A DNA stretch of 64,000 nucleotides. It comes from Cellvibrionaceae bacterium AOL6. Its GTDB lineage: Bacteria; Pseudomonadota; Gammaproteobacteria; Pseudomonadales; Cellvibrionaceae. The notes below the pieces were generated by a model. That model saw nothing but the letters and a program-made list of their open reading frames with translations. It was not told the origin of the DNA and ran no database searches. The position numbers and the translations under genes were made by a program. The stretch covers positions 186,001 through 250,000 of the forward strand of contig NOXC01000003.1 in the NCBI GenBank assembly GCA_003265435.1. Direction: 5' to 3'. Below are positions 35,355 to 44,459 of this stretch, piece by piece; position 1 is the stretch's first letter, and each line of letters begins with the position of its first letter.

Positions 35355-36119
35355 TTACTTGCGAATGCCCCGACCGGTTGCCGCCCAGTAGAGCCCGCCA
35401 TAAACGTGCCTCAAAAACACCTCGTCCGAGTAGGTTGCGGGCATGTGCCCGAGCGCGGTGTAAAACGCGCGACCGCCGTCGTACTCGTGATACCAGGCAA
35501 TCGGATGAAAGTCACCCATGCCATCCGTTGAAATATCCCCCCAGCTCGCACTCGGATCGTAGCTGCGCTCATCCACAGACAGAATGTAATTCAATTTCTT
35601 GGTGTGGGCATCACTGAATTCATACCACTCTTCTGTCCAGAGCAGACGTTTGGGTAGCATCTCCAGCCCCGGGAAGTCATGGTTCAACACTTCAAGTTCT
35701 GCGGTTTGGATAGCGGGGTGTATCACAAAGTTGTGCCCAACGAGCTTCATGTACCATGGCCACTCGTACTCGGTATCTGAGGCGCTGTGAATCCCGACAT
35801 ACCCTTTGCCCGACCGGATAAACGCTTCCATCGCGGCCTGTTGTGCTTCGTCGAGCACATTACCGGTGGTCAACAGAAAGACCACCACATCAAATCGCTC
35901 AAGGTTTTTCGTATTGAACTGATTCGGGTCCTCGTGCCACTCCACGTTGAAATGGTGCAGTTTGGACAGGTACTCAAACGCGTCCACACCGGCATTGATA
36001 CTTTTGTGATGAAAACCCTCTGTCTTCGTAAACAGCAGTACGTTAAATTGCTCTGCACTGGCGACACGACTGGTAAGAATCAGGGTGAGGGCAACAAGCC
36101 CGAACAGGATGCGTTTCAT
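35355..36119 (-). CDS. Exported ThuA-like protein
   Basis: This 254-residue protein has a signal peptide (cut near VASA-EQF) and a ThuA domain, a glutamine-amidotransferase-like fold seen in trehalose utilisation and in many polysaccharide loci. Characteristic blocks are LLFTKTEGFHHKSI, GYVGIHSASDTEYEWPWY and PIAWYHEYDGGRAFYTALGH. The ATG at 36119 follows GAGGT. It lies 124 bases before the xylanase gene on the same strand and may share its regulation. Substrate unknown. Confidence 0.9.
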   Translation of the reverse strand: MKRILFGLVALTLILTSRVASAEQFNVLLFTKTEGFHHKSINAGVDAFEYLSKLHHFNVEWHEDPNQFNTKNLERFDVVVFLLTTGNVLDEAQQAAMEAFIRSGKGYVGIHSASDTEYEWPWYMKLVGHNFVIHPAIQTAELEVLNHDFPGLEMLPKRLLWTEEWYEFSDAHTKKLNYILSVDERSYDPSASWGDISTDGMGDFHPIAWYHEYDGGRAFYTALGHMPATYSDEVFLRHVYGGLYWAATGRGIRK

Positions 36120-36251
36120 CAAAGACCTCGTCTAGGCACTGCACTAGGAGCAGCACGGTATTATTTTAGTATTTATCTGCGCCATAGCCGATCGTCAGAT
36201 CACTGCCATGACATGGCGAGCGAGTGCAGCCACCCGCTATAGTCAAAATGA

Positions 36252-36269
36252 CATTATGACAGCATAATG
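36252..36269. promoter_or_regulatory. Palindrome CATTATG-ACAG-CATAATG, possible operator
   Basis: A perfect 7-bp inverted repeat with a 4-base spacer lies between the divergent thuA-like and cupin genes, 70 bases before the cupin start. Its size and AT-rich arms suit a dimeric repressor site. No regulator is identified. Confidence 0.35.
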
Positions 36270-36339
36270 GGTGTTGGATGCGCTGACAAGCACCCCTGCC
36301 CATCGCCTTGACAACAACGGACACAATCGGGAGAACCCC

Positions 36340-36792
36340 ATGACTTTGCGAAGTATTTCATTCCTAACCCTGATCTCACTGGCCTCCATAGGCATCGCGG
36401 AAAGCAGCGACTTTCCCACGGAAGTGCGAGGTCTGGACGATGCCAAGCCCAGCAAAATCGAAGGCAGCGTGTTTTGGAATTATTTCGAAGGCAGCAGTTA
36501 CGGCACCAAAGACACCTTGACCGGCGTCGCCGAGATTGAAGCCGGATATGAAATCCACCCCCCGCACCGACATGCCGAGGAAGAATTCCTGATGGTAATC
36601 GAGGGCAGTGGTGAGTGGCATATCAACGGCAAAACCTTCGCCGCGAAAACCGGAGACATTCTGTATGCCGCCCCGTGGGACCTGCACGGTATCTTCAATA
36701 CGGGCGACAAGCCGTTGAAGTTCGTTGTATTTAAATGGAACAGCAAGGGCGTCCCCGTCCCGGTCGACCCTGAGCTGGACGACAAGCACTGA
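36340..36792 (+). CDS. Exported cupin-domain protein
   Basis: This 150-residue protein has a signal peptide (cut near GIAES) and one cupin barrel. The first metal motif is IHPPHRHAEEEFLMVIEGSG (two His and a Glu) and the second is PWDLHGIFNTG. The ATG at 36340 follows a GGGAGA site. It is divergent from the ThuA/xylanase pair. Similar small exported cupins may bind sugars or metals; no reaction can be assigned. Confidence 0.88.
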   Translation: MTLRSISFLTLISLASIGIAESSDFPTEVRGLDDAKPSKIEGSVFWNYFEGSSYGTKDTLTGVAEIEAGYEIHPPHRHAEEEFLMVIEGSGEWHINGKTFAAKTGDILYAAPWDLHGIFNTGDKPLKFVVFKWNSKGVPVPVDPELDDKH

Positions 36793-36814
36793 TTCGTTCG
36801 CTTGCACACAAAAA

Positions 36815-36842
36815 AAGCCGGGCGACCTGCGCCGCCCGGCTT
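36815..36842. terminator. Bidirectional terminator
   Basis: AAGCCGGGCG (36815-36824) pairs with CGCCCGGCTT (36833-36842). A run of A before it serves as a T-run for the leftward nuclease gene, and the cupin gene ends just upstream, so it probably ends both transcripts. Confidence 0.88.
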
Positions 36843-36869
36843 CTCATCATCCCTTACCGTACTCGAGCT

Positions 36870-39800
36870 TTATTGGCAGTCCCGCTGGTCGGCCGCGCTG
36901 AGAATCATCTCATTCAGCGTCGCTAACGCCGCCCCTTCAATCAGATCACTGGGTCGCCCATGGCCATCCGACAAGCTCGCGCTCAATTGCAGCTTGCGAC
37001 AGATAAGATGCTCAAGACCTCGCGCTTCCGCGCGCTCGGCCTGCACCAGAATCGCATAGAACGCGTAGGCATTCAGACTCTGCCACAAACGAAAGCGCCC
37101 CTTGCCACTCAGCTCGCCACTGCGTACGGCATCGCGATAAAAGCTCGTGAGTTCATCCAAGGCGAGGCGTTCCGCCACCAACTCAATTGCCACCACGACC
37201 GGGTCGTGATCCGAGGAGCGGTACGCATCGGCTCGGTAAAAGGCTGAATCAAAGTCAGCCGGTTTGTATTCCGAGTTGTAGTCAAACAGGCGAATCTCAT
37301 CGGCGTTGATGTGCCAGTCGGCCGCATCAACAACGTAGGGCAACAGCGCCTCGCTGGCCAGAGCATGGTCGAGATACCCCCACTCGCCATCGAAGACATA
37401 CCCATAGGCATCCGCCCCCGAGAACAGGTCAATCAGATCATGGTAGCCCGCCGCCTCCAAGGCTTGAATGGGCGTTTCATTCCGGTAGGCGTTGAGATCG
37501 CCCAGAATCAGCACTTTGTCACTGTCTACGCCAGTAGGTTGGGTCGCGAGCCATTCCGCTTCAACCTGTGCCGCCAGCGTACGTGTGCCATTACAGTTGC
37601 CTTGGCCGCTGAGCGTGTCGTCGTCATTCGGGTCTGCGCTGTCGGTGCAGGCCGAACCCTTCGATTTAAGATGGTTGACCACCACGGTGAGTACCTCACC
37701 GGTCCGCAGCTCCGCAAAACTTTGGGCGAGCGCAGGTCGGTTTTTGTCGACGGCACTGAAGTTAGGGTTTACAAAAGCCTGCGTGTCGAGGACGGCGGTC
37801 TCACCCACCGGTTGCACTTTGGCGGGCTTATAGATCGCGCCTACAGCGATGGCATCGCTTCCAATGGGGCCGGTTTCAATGGCGGCATAGCCACCACACG
37901 CCGCGTTCACTGCCGCGACCAAAGCCGAAATGGGCGAGCTCACATCCGTGGGCGAGGCATTTTGCAACTCCATCAAGCCAACGATGTCGGCATCCATCGC
38001 ACATAGGGCTGCGACGATTTTTGCCTGCTGACGCTCAAACTCCAGTGCTGAATTTGCCCCCCCGGCACTCCATATTGTCTTCAGGTCCACAGGTCCACGG
38101 CCCCTGATCCAACTCGGTGAAATAATTCAGCACGTTAAAACTGGCCACCGTTAGCGGCGCGTCAGTGACCTGAGGCTCGGCTTCGCGTGGATTTTCAGCA
38201 TGGAACGCGATCGGGAAGGCATTCGCAGGTTGCATGCGCCACGTCGAAAACGCGTAGTTCAATACCCCTGTTAATCCCGTTACGGTGTCGCCACCACGCA
38301 GATAATTGTCGGCGGACAGCCCCGGCTGAGGATGGGGTACGGGCTCGACATTTTGCTGAGTGCTGCCATCATCCAATACAAGGATGCGCGTCGCTCGATC
38401 AATTTTGTGCTGCTCAAAACCGCTCTCGCTCGGCATGGCGTAATCGGTAAATTGACGCACTCGACCACCGGCAGCAAGCTGAATCTCGCCGTAGCGACCA
38501 AGGTTGTAGGTCTCACTGACTGACAGCGTCGTATCAATGGTCACCAGCATGCCTTCCAACGGCTCATAGATCGCGTCGATTTCCGCTTGTGCGGCGGTGA
38601 GGTCAACGGCGGACACAGACAGGGGCAAGCTCAGAGACGCCGGTGTCGGCAGAGCCTGATCCGAGGCCAACACTTCGATGGCGGTGGGGTTCAACTGGCT
38701 CATGCCGTAGTACTCAGAAGCGGTGCCGGTCACACGTACCAAATCCCCGCTGCGGACATCCACATCGCAGCTGCCGCAGTACACGAAGATACCTTCGGAG
38801 GTTGCCGGGTTCGCGTCCGCATGCGCATCTTCTTCCTGAACAAAAAAGCCCTTGAGCTGATTGCTGGCCTGCAAGTCGGACACGACGATGGCTTCGATCA
38901 CCACCGGCGTCGTTATCGCCACTTCACTGCCACTGCCCTGAATATCGTGGATCGCCACCAGAGGGGCATCGGGTTCCGGCTCCACAGTGCCGCCCGCACA
39001 GCGACCAAAGTTGGACTCAGCAGGGTCTTGCCAGCCGGCCTCGGTTTTCTGCAGGGAATACCCCACGGGTGTAGAACCGCTTTCCGCCACCCCGACATCA
39101 ATTGAGCTCATGCCTGCGGCCGCGCCAGCCGTCGCCACCATCGCGCCTTCGTAGCTTAGAAACTCAACGACGCGGCCCTCGGCATCCACCAGCGCGAGAC
39201 CGTCTGGCGCACCATTTTGCATACCTGTGGCTTCAAAAGAGGCATAGCCGAGTTCACAGGCCTCGACAGTGGCGAGGCTGCCACTCAGGTTAATCGAGCC
39301 ATAGACGCCACCGCCATTGCCGTTGTACAGCTCAATGCGCCAGCCCTCGAGCGAGGTGCCGACGGGCCCAGCAACTTCTACTGCTTCGCCTTCGTCCGTG
39401 CTTTCGTTGTCGTAATGGAACTCACTGATGTAGACGTCAGACGTCGGTGCTGGCGTTGGGGTGGGTGTAGGCGTAGGTGTCGGTGTCGGTGTCGGTGTAC
39501 CTGAGCCCAGCACTTCCGTCGTACACAGATCCCATGTGGACGCCAAGGGTCCCTGCCAAACCCCGTTGACCAACTGCAGTGTCTCGCCAATCACCGTTGA
39601 GCTTGTCTGACTGACGAGAATGTCGGTACTGGTCATTCCGTCCGCGGCGCCTCCCACCGCCACAAAGCTGCCCTCGTAACTGATGAATTGCTCCACGCCC
39701 CCCTCAGCATTGACCAACGCAATGCCATCCGGCGCGCCGTTTTGAATGCCTGTGATAGGCTCAACCAAGGTGCCACCCTCTGCGCCACAGCTTGCATCTG

Positions 39801-40050
39801 GCAGCACATAGCCTGCAAGTTCAACGGCGTTATACACCGAGCCATTACTGCCGTTGTACAGCACCAGTGACCAGCCCGTCAGGTCAGTATGGATATCTGC
39901 ACTGATTTCAATCGACTCGCCCGTATCCGTGCTGGCATTGTCATAGTGAATTTCGCTGATAAAGACTTCGGCGCCGACGCCCGCAGTGGCGGACATGGAC
40001 AAGGCCGCCAGCATCATGCGCAGGCGATCTTGCCTTGAAAGGATGGTCAT
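36870..40050 (-). CDS. ExeM/NucH-type secreted endonuclease with two lamin-tail domains, frameshifted
   Basis: The first frame (40050 to 38035) has a signal peptide, two lamin-tail repeats (VFISEIHYDNASTDTGESIE and VYISEFHYDNESTDEGEAVE) separated by a Pro-Thr linker, an OB-like domain (VRVTGTASEYYGMSQLNP) and the start of the nuclease domain (VASFNVLNYFTEL, CRGG). The endonuclease/exonuclease/phosphatase domain continues in another frame to 36870 (LEFERQQAKIV, GLMELQNA, GDLNAYRNE, SSDHDPVVV). Removing one G from the G7 run (plus-strand C7, 38057-38063) fuses both into one protein of about 1,059 residues. This family degrades extracellular DNA and RNA for nutrients. Confidence 0.92.
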
Positions 40051-40215
40051 ACTTGCTCCGTCAAATGATATTTAGAATGTGTTTAAGTCGCGTGAGTGCA
40101 TTTGCAATGCATCCGTTATGCCAGCCTAAACCGGGTGCTTGACAGAGTGGGGACGACGAAGTGAATCTTTGTTGACAGTTCTGTGAAAGGGCTCACAAAG
40201 AGCCCTGCATACTCG

Positions 40216-42294
40216 TTAAAAATAGACTCGGTAGGTGAGCGCTGGCGTCACGCCTAGACCGACGCTGTCTTTGGTCACGGGCGTGTCTCCCGGTGCTGAG
40301 ACTTTGTCGTAATCCAAGCTGCGCTCGTCCACGTTCTCGCTGTTCAGCGCATTGATGATGTCTAAAATAATCGCGCTGTCCTTGCCCCACGATGCGAAAT
40401 CCCAGCGCATGCGCACATCGAGCCGATTGTAGATCGGCAAGCGGTCTGAATAGGGGTCGCCATACTCAGGTAAGACCGAGTCTTCGAAGTACGGGTTCTC
40501 TTTGACGCCGACGATCGGTGTATAGGCCGAGCCACTGCGAATCGACCAGCGCCAGCCAATATTAAAGCGCGATGTGGCCTGCCAGTTCACCACCCAGTTC
40601 AGGATCAACGGCGTATCGAGAAAATACTCTTCGGTTTGATCCGTACGGGTATTGGTACGGTCACTCTTCGCATAGCTGAGCGAGACCCAACCGTACCAAC
40701 TATCGGTGAGGTTTTTGTTCAGCATCACATCGACACCATAGGCCGTCCCTTCGGTGTCAGCGACATAGCGTAAATCACCGTCGGGATCGTCCTCGCTCAA
40801 CGCCAGGGGCAAGTTACTCATCGTTTTATAGTAGGTTTCGACGCTTAAACTCCAATCATCGTCAAAATCCTGGATTACGCCGAAGGTAAAGTGATCCGCA
40901 CGCGGGGACGCGAGTTGTGGATTGCCTGTCTCCACGGTCACCGTGCCGATGTCGGGAAAGCGATTGTAGGACCCCGCCTTCGCGGTGAGGGTGGTGCGCT
41001 CAGCGACTCTCAGTGCAGCGGCAATGCGCGGATGAGTAAAGCTCTCTTCCGTGTAATCATTGTGCTGCTGTTGCAGGCCCACATCGAGCGTAAACGCATC
41101 GTTGGGCATCCAGGTCGCGTTGATGTAATAGAACGCCTCGGCCACATCGAAGCCGCCGTCCTCCTCGATCAGATCCCGGCGCGTCTCCTCGCAGTCCGGT
41201 TCGAATTCGGTACAGACAAAAAGAATCTGGCGCAGGTAGTATTCATACTGCTTGTCGGCGTACTCGCCCCCCACCGCGAGACCAAATTGGTTGCCTAGCG
41301 GTCGGCTGTATCGCCCGCGAACGGTTTGCTGGGTCAGATTGACTTCATTGACATAGTCGTCGCCCCAGTACAGGTTTTCCTGACTACTGAATTGGCCGGC
41401 ACCGAGCTTCGCTTCACTGCCATCATCGCCGAAAAATTCGTACAGCACGTTTTGGCCGTTGTAGTCGCTTTCCAGTCGCGCATCACCGGCAAAGTCGGGA
41501 TTACTGCGAGCCAACTCCGACTCCTCAGTAAAGGCCGCTTCCGCTTCTTCCTGTGCGCCGTTTGCCGTGAAAGACAGCCTGTGCGCATCGGCAGGCTGCC
41601 AGCTGTATTTGAAGAGGTAATCCGAGTCACGTGGAATTTTTTGCACCTCAATCCCATCATCGGAAAAATCTTCTTCGTTGACGAACAAATCCAGAAAGCT
41701 GCGCCGTGCAGACAAATAAAAGGCGGAGTTTTCTGTCACCCCGCTTTCGAGAAACACCCCAGAACGCAGCATACTTAAATCAATCACCGCGCTGGTCGGT
41801 TTATTCTCAGGCTGACGCAGTGCAACATCAAATTGCGCACCTGTCGCGTTCCCGTATTCAGGGCCGAATCCGGCGGAATACATTTGAAAGTCGTGCAGTA
41901 TGAACTCGCTGAAAATCGACACACCAAAATCATGAAAGATGTATCCCGCTGGCATAAAGTCGACAATGTAAGCGTTGTCCGACGGACTCGAACCCCGCAC
42001 GGCGGGTTCCTCTGTCTGGCCGCCCGCATAAATCACCCCGGGAAGCGCGAAGATGGCCGCGAGCGGGTCTCCCAGTGACCCGGGCATTTCCACCAGCTTC
42101 TCGGTATCCTCAGTGATGAACGTATAATCCCCTTGGCGCCGGGTACCGAGTGTCAGCACCTCTTCGACCTCGCCGCTTTGATCCTGCTCCGCCGCCTCAT
42201 CGTCAGCGCTCTGGCTCTGAGCTTGAACCCATTGGCTGCTCAGCAGCATGGCCGGGATCAGCACGCGTGCGATCTGGCTGTTTGTCTGTATCAT
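40216..42294 (-). CDS. TonB-dependent outer-membrane receptor
   Basis: This 692-residue protein has a signal peptide (cut near VQAQS), a TonB box (VEEVLTLGT), a plug (PLAAIFALPGVIYAGGQTEE, RGSSPSDNAYIVDFMP) and a barrel ending ALTYRVYF. A Cys pair (CTEFEPDC) lies in an extracellular loop. The stop is the start side of the secreted nuclease gene, 165 bases downstream on the same strand, so the two could serve one uptake route for nucleotides or phosphate. The plug is of the short CirA/carboxypeptidase-free type. Substrate unknown. Confidence 0.9.
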   Translation of the reverse strand: MIQTNSQIARVLIPAMLLSSQWVQAQSQSADDEAAEQDQSGEVEEVLTLGTRRQGDYTFITEDTEKLVEMPGSLGDPLAAIFALPGVIYAGGQTEEPAVRGSSPSDNAYIVDFMPAGYIFHDFGVSIFSEFILHDFQMYSAGFGPEYGNATGAQFDVALRQPENKPTSAVIDLSMLRSGVFLESGVTENSAFYLSARRSFLDLFVNEEDFSDDGIEVQKIPRDSDYLFKYSWQPADAHRLSFTANGAQEEAEAAFTEESELARSNPDFAGDARLESDYNGQNVLYEFFGDDGSEAKLGAGQFSSQENLYWGDDYVNEVNLTQQTVRGRYSRPLGNQFGLAVGGEYADKQYEYYLRQILFVCTEFEPDCEETRRDLIEEDGGFDVAEAFYYINATWMPNDAFTLDVGLQQQHNDYTEESFTHPRIAAALRVAERTTLTAKAGSYNRFPDIGTVTVETGNPQLASPRADHFTFGVIQDFDDDWSLSVETYYKTMSNLPLALSEDDPDGDLRYVADTEGTAYGVDVMLNKNLTDSWYGWVSLSYAKSDRTNTRTDQTEEYFLDTPLILNWVVNWQATSRFNIGWRWSIRSGSAYTPIVGVKENPYFEDSVLPEYGDPYSDRLPIYNRLDVRMRWDFASWGKDSAIILDIINALNSENVDERSLDYDKVSAPGDTPVTKDSVGLGVTPALTYRVYF

Positions 42295-42466
42295 GTTTTA
42301 CCCCAAATCCCTGATTGACTGTGTCAGGCCTGTCAGTAGGCTTCATGTATTGTACGAATCCGCCACGTCCAATCTGTAACCAGATGTTTTCAAGGTGTAT
42401 CCGATCACTTTCAGGATGGTTACAAACTGTTACTATCTACGCGCTGCACGGGTACGTTAGACTGAC

Positions 42467-43360
42467 ATGCATAACTACGAAAGGAATACCGCGGGCGACT
42501 TGCGCATGACCTCTCTTTTTCATTCGATGTGGCGTGCCGCACTTTTTCTGCTCGCGCCTTCATTTCTTTTTGCTCAGGATATTGCCAAAACGGTGAGAGA
42601 GGGGCAGCAGCCCCTGGTGTCCGGTGGATACTTCGAAGTCGGCGTTGGCGGCGGCTACGTACACAACCCCTATGTCAACGAGGATGTGTACAGCGACGAT
42701 TATTTTCTCGAACTGGATATCGCGGGCGAATATCGCTTCCGCAACCTCTTTTTCGAGGCATCCCAAGGTACCCAGGACGGCCTGAATTTTGGCTATACCC
42801 TGTGGCACAATGATGACTGGCTGGTTGACCTTCTCGCCGCGAGCATCTCGGGGAGCCTCTCGGATTTGGACGACGCCACCATCCACCCCGACGACAATGA
42901 AGCCACGCGAAACGAAAAATTAGAACACGGCGACACGGTCTACATTGGCGCAGGTGTTCGTGTCACACACTATTTTGATAAGTACGTGTTGCAGTACCGA
43001 CTCGTCTCGGACATCTACGACAAAAATGGCCTCGTCAGCACCTTGCGTTTCGGGCGCGGCTGGCAGGTGCAGGGTTGGCACCTGCACTACATTCTCAGCG
43101 CTCAGTACACGTCTCAAGAAACCAACGATTATTGGTTCGGCGTCACGGAAACGGAATCTACAACGCGCTTTCCCACCTATGAACCCAGTGCAGGTATGAG
43201 CTACAGCGCCTTGTTTGGCATCACGCGCCCGATTACCGAAAGCTGGGTATTCCGAGGCTACGCAGGCTACCTTGCCCTGCCCTCCACCGTGCGCAGTAGC
43301 CCCCTCGTGTATGACCACAATTGGTCGACGGTCATCGCGACAATCAACTACGTGTTTTAG
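42467..43360 (+). CDS. MipA/OmpV-family outer-membrane protein
   Basis: This protein has 297 residues from the ATG at 42467, or 284 if the ATG at 42506 (MTSLFHSMWRAALFLLAPS) is the true start; neither has a clear ribosome site. After the signal comes a beta-barrel of MipA/OmpV type (FEVGVGGGYVHNPYVNED, YIGAGVRVTHYFDKYVL, AGMSYSALFGITRPIT) ending in INYVF. It begins an operon with DUF3019 and two-component genes. In Vibrio cholerae ompV likewise lies next to the carRS/vprAB system. Confidence 0.9.
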   Translation: MHNYERNTAGDLRMTSLFHSMWRAALFLLAPSFLFAQDIAKTVREGQQPLVSGGYFEVGVGGGYVHNPYVNEDVYSDDYFLELDIAGEYRFRNLFFEASQGTQDGLNFGYTLWHNDDWLVDLLAASISGSLSDLDDATIHPDDNEATRNEKLEHGDTVYIGAGVRVTHYFDKYVLQYRLVSDIYDKNGLVSTLRFGRGWQVQGWHLHYILSAQYTSQETNDYWFGVTETESTTRFPTYEPSAGMSYSALFGITRPITESWVFRGYAGYLALPSTVRSSPLVYDHNWSTVIATINYVF

Positions 43361-43371
43361 GACGAAACGGG

Positions 43372-43761
43372 ATGAAGCGATTCCAAGGACGCATCGCCGC
43401 GCTCACCGTTATACTTCTCTGTACGGTAGGCTTGCCCGTGCACGCAGTTGAGCTCAACGTGAAACCCAACCGTTGTATCACACTGCACCAGGGCCAATTG
43501 TGTTATCAAAAATTGAATTTCCAATGGCAGACGGCGGGCACAACACAATACTGTCTGTATCGTGCAGATCTGGACGGTCCACTGCTCTGCTGGGAAGGCG
43601 ATGATATGCAACAGTTTCGCTATACCTTCGAATCGCCGCAAGGCACAGACTTTTATCTCGTCAACGAAGACAGCGGTGAAGAATTGGCGCGCATTACGAT
43701 CGCTGTAGCCTGGGTGTATAAAAGCGGCAAAAAAGTCAGTACGGGCTGGAGGTTGTTCTAA
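43372..43761 (+). CDS. DUF3019 exported protein
   Basis: This 129-residue protein has a signal peptide (cut near PVHA-VEL) and a small beta-sandwich-like domain with four Cys residues (RCITL, LCYQK, YCLYR, LLCWEG) that may form two disulfides. The pattern NRCITLHQGQLCYQKLNFQW is diagnostic of DUF3019. It lies 11 bases after ompV, and its stop overlaps the response regulator start (TAATG). It may modulate sensing by the adjacent kinase; that is inference. Confidence 0.92.
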   Translation: MKRFQGRIAALTVILLCTVGLPVHAVELNVKPNRCITLHQGQLCYQKLNFQWQTAGTTQYCLYRADLDGPLLCWEGDDMQQFRYTFESPQGTDFYLVNEDSGEELARITIAVAWVYKSGKKVSTGWRLF

Positions 43762-44456
43762 TGTCACCCCAGAAAGAGCACATCCTCGTGGTGGAGGACG
43801 ATGAATCCCTCGCGGAATGGATCTACGATTATTTATGCGAACAGGGCTACCAGGTGACGCTGGCCAACAGAGGGGATGCCGCTGTCGAAATGATCGAAGC
43901 GGATATGCCCGACCTGGTCCTCCTCGACATCATGCTGCCAGAAAAAAATGGCTTTGAAGTCTGCAAAGCCGTCCGCACGTTTTATCCCAGCCCAATTTTG
44001 ATGATGACCGCCTGCGCGGAAGAAAGTGATGAAATCCTCGGCTTAGAGCTCGGTGCGGACGACTACATAAACAAACCCGTCAAGCCCCGCCTCCTGCTTG
44101 CACGCATAAAAGCCCTGCTCCGTCGCAGCACCGACGCAGGCGCTCAACAGATTCGCGTTTTCGGCGATTTACGCCTGGACGCGCAAAGCAAAACCGTCGT
44201 ACTGCAACAGCAGGAAGTGTCGCTTTCCAGCAATGAGTTTGACGTACTGTGGTTGCTCGCCAGTCAGGCTGGCAGTGTCGTCAGCCGTACCGACCTCGTC
44301 AGTCAATTGCGCGGCATTGAGTACGATGGCTTCGATCGCTCCATCGACATTCGAATTTCACGACTTCGAAAAAAACTCGAGGACGACCCGCACAATCCCA
44401 AAAAAATCAAAACCATTTGGGGCAAAGGCTATCTGTTCACAGGAGATGCGTGGTAG
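43761..44456 (+). CDS. OmpR/PhoB-type response regulator (CarR/VprA-like)
   Basis: This 231-residue protein has a receiver domain with acidic pocket DD (13-14), phospho-acceptor Asp56 (LVLLDIMLPEKNG) and the switch Lys in YINKPVKPR. A winged-helix domain follows (ISRLRKKLEDDPHNPKKIKT, WGKGYLF). The start shares a base with the DUF3019 stop. It would be activated by the kinase 3 bases downstream and probably controls ompV and surface-modification genes, by analogy with CarR. Confidence 0.95.
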   Translation: MSPQKEHILVVEDDESLAEWIYDYLCEQGYQVTLANRGDAAVEMIEADMPDLVLLDIMLPEKNGFEVCKAVRTFYPSPILMMTACAEESDEILGLELGADDYINKPVKPRLLLARIKALLRRSTDAGAQQIRVFGDLRLDAQSKTVVLQQQEVSLSSNEFDVLWLLASQAGSVVSRTDLVSQLRGIEYDGFDRSIDIRISRLRKKLEDDPHNPKKIKTIWGKGYLFTGDAW

Positions 44457-44459
44457 GCC

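Noticed and set aside
39450-39505. Short tandem repeat that could be mistaken for a CRISPR or minisatellite
   Set aside because: It encodes the Pro-Thr linker of the secreted nuclease; units are 6-12 bases without spacers.
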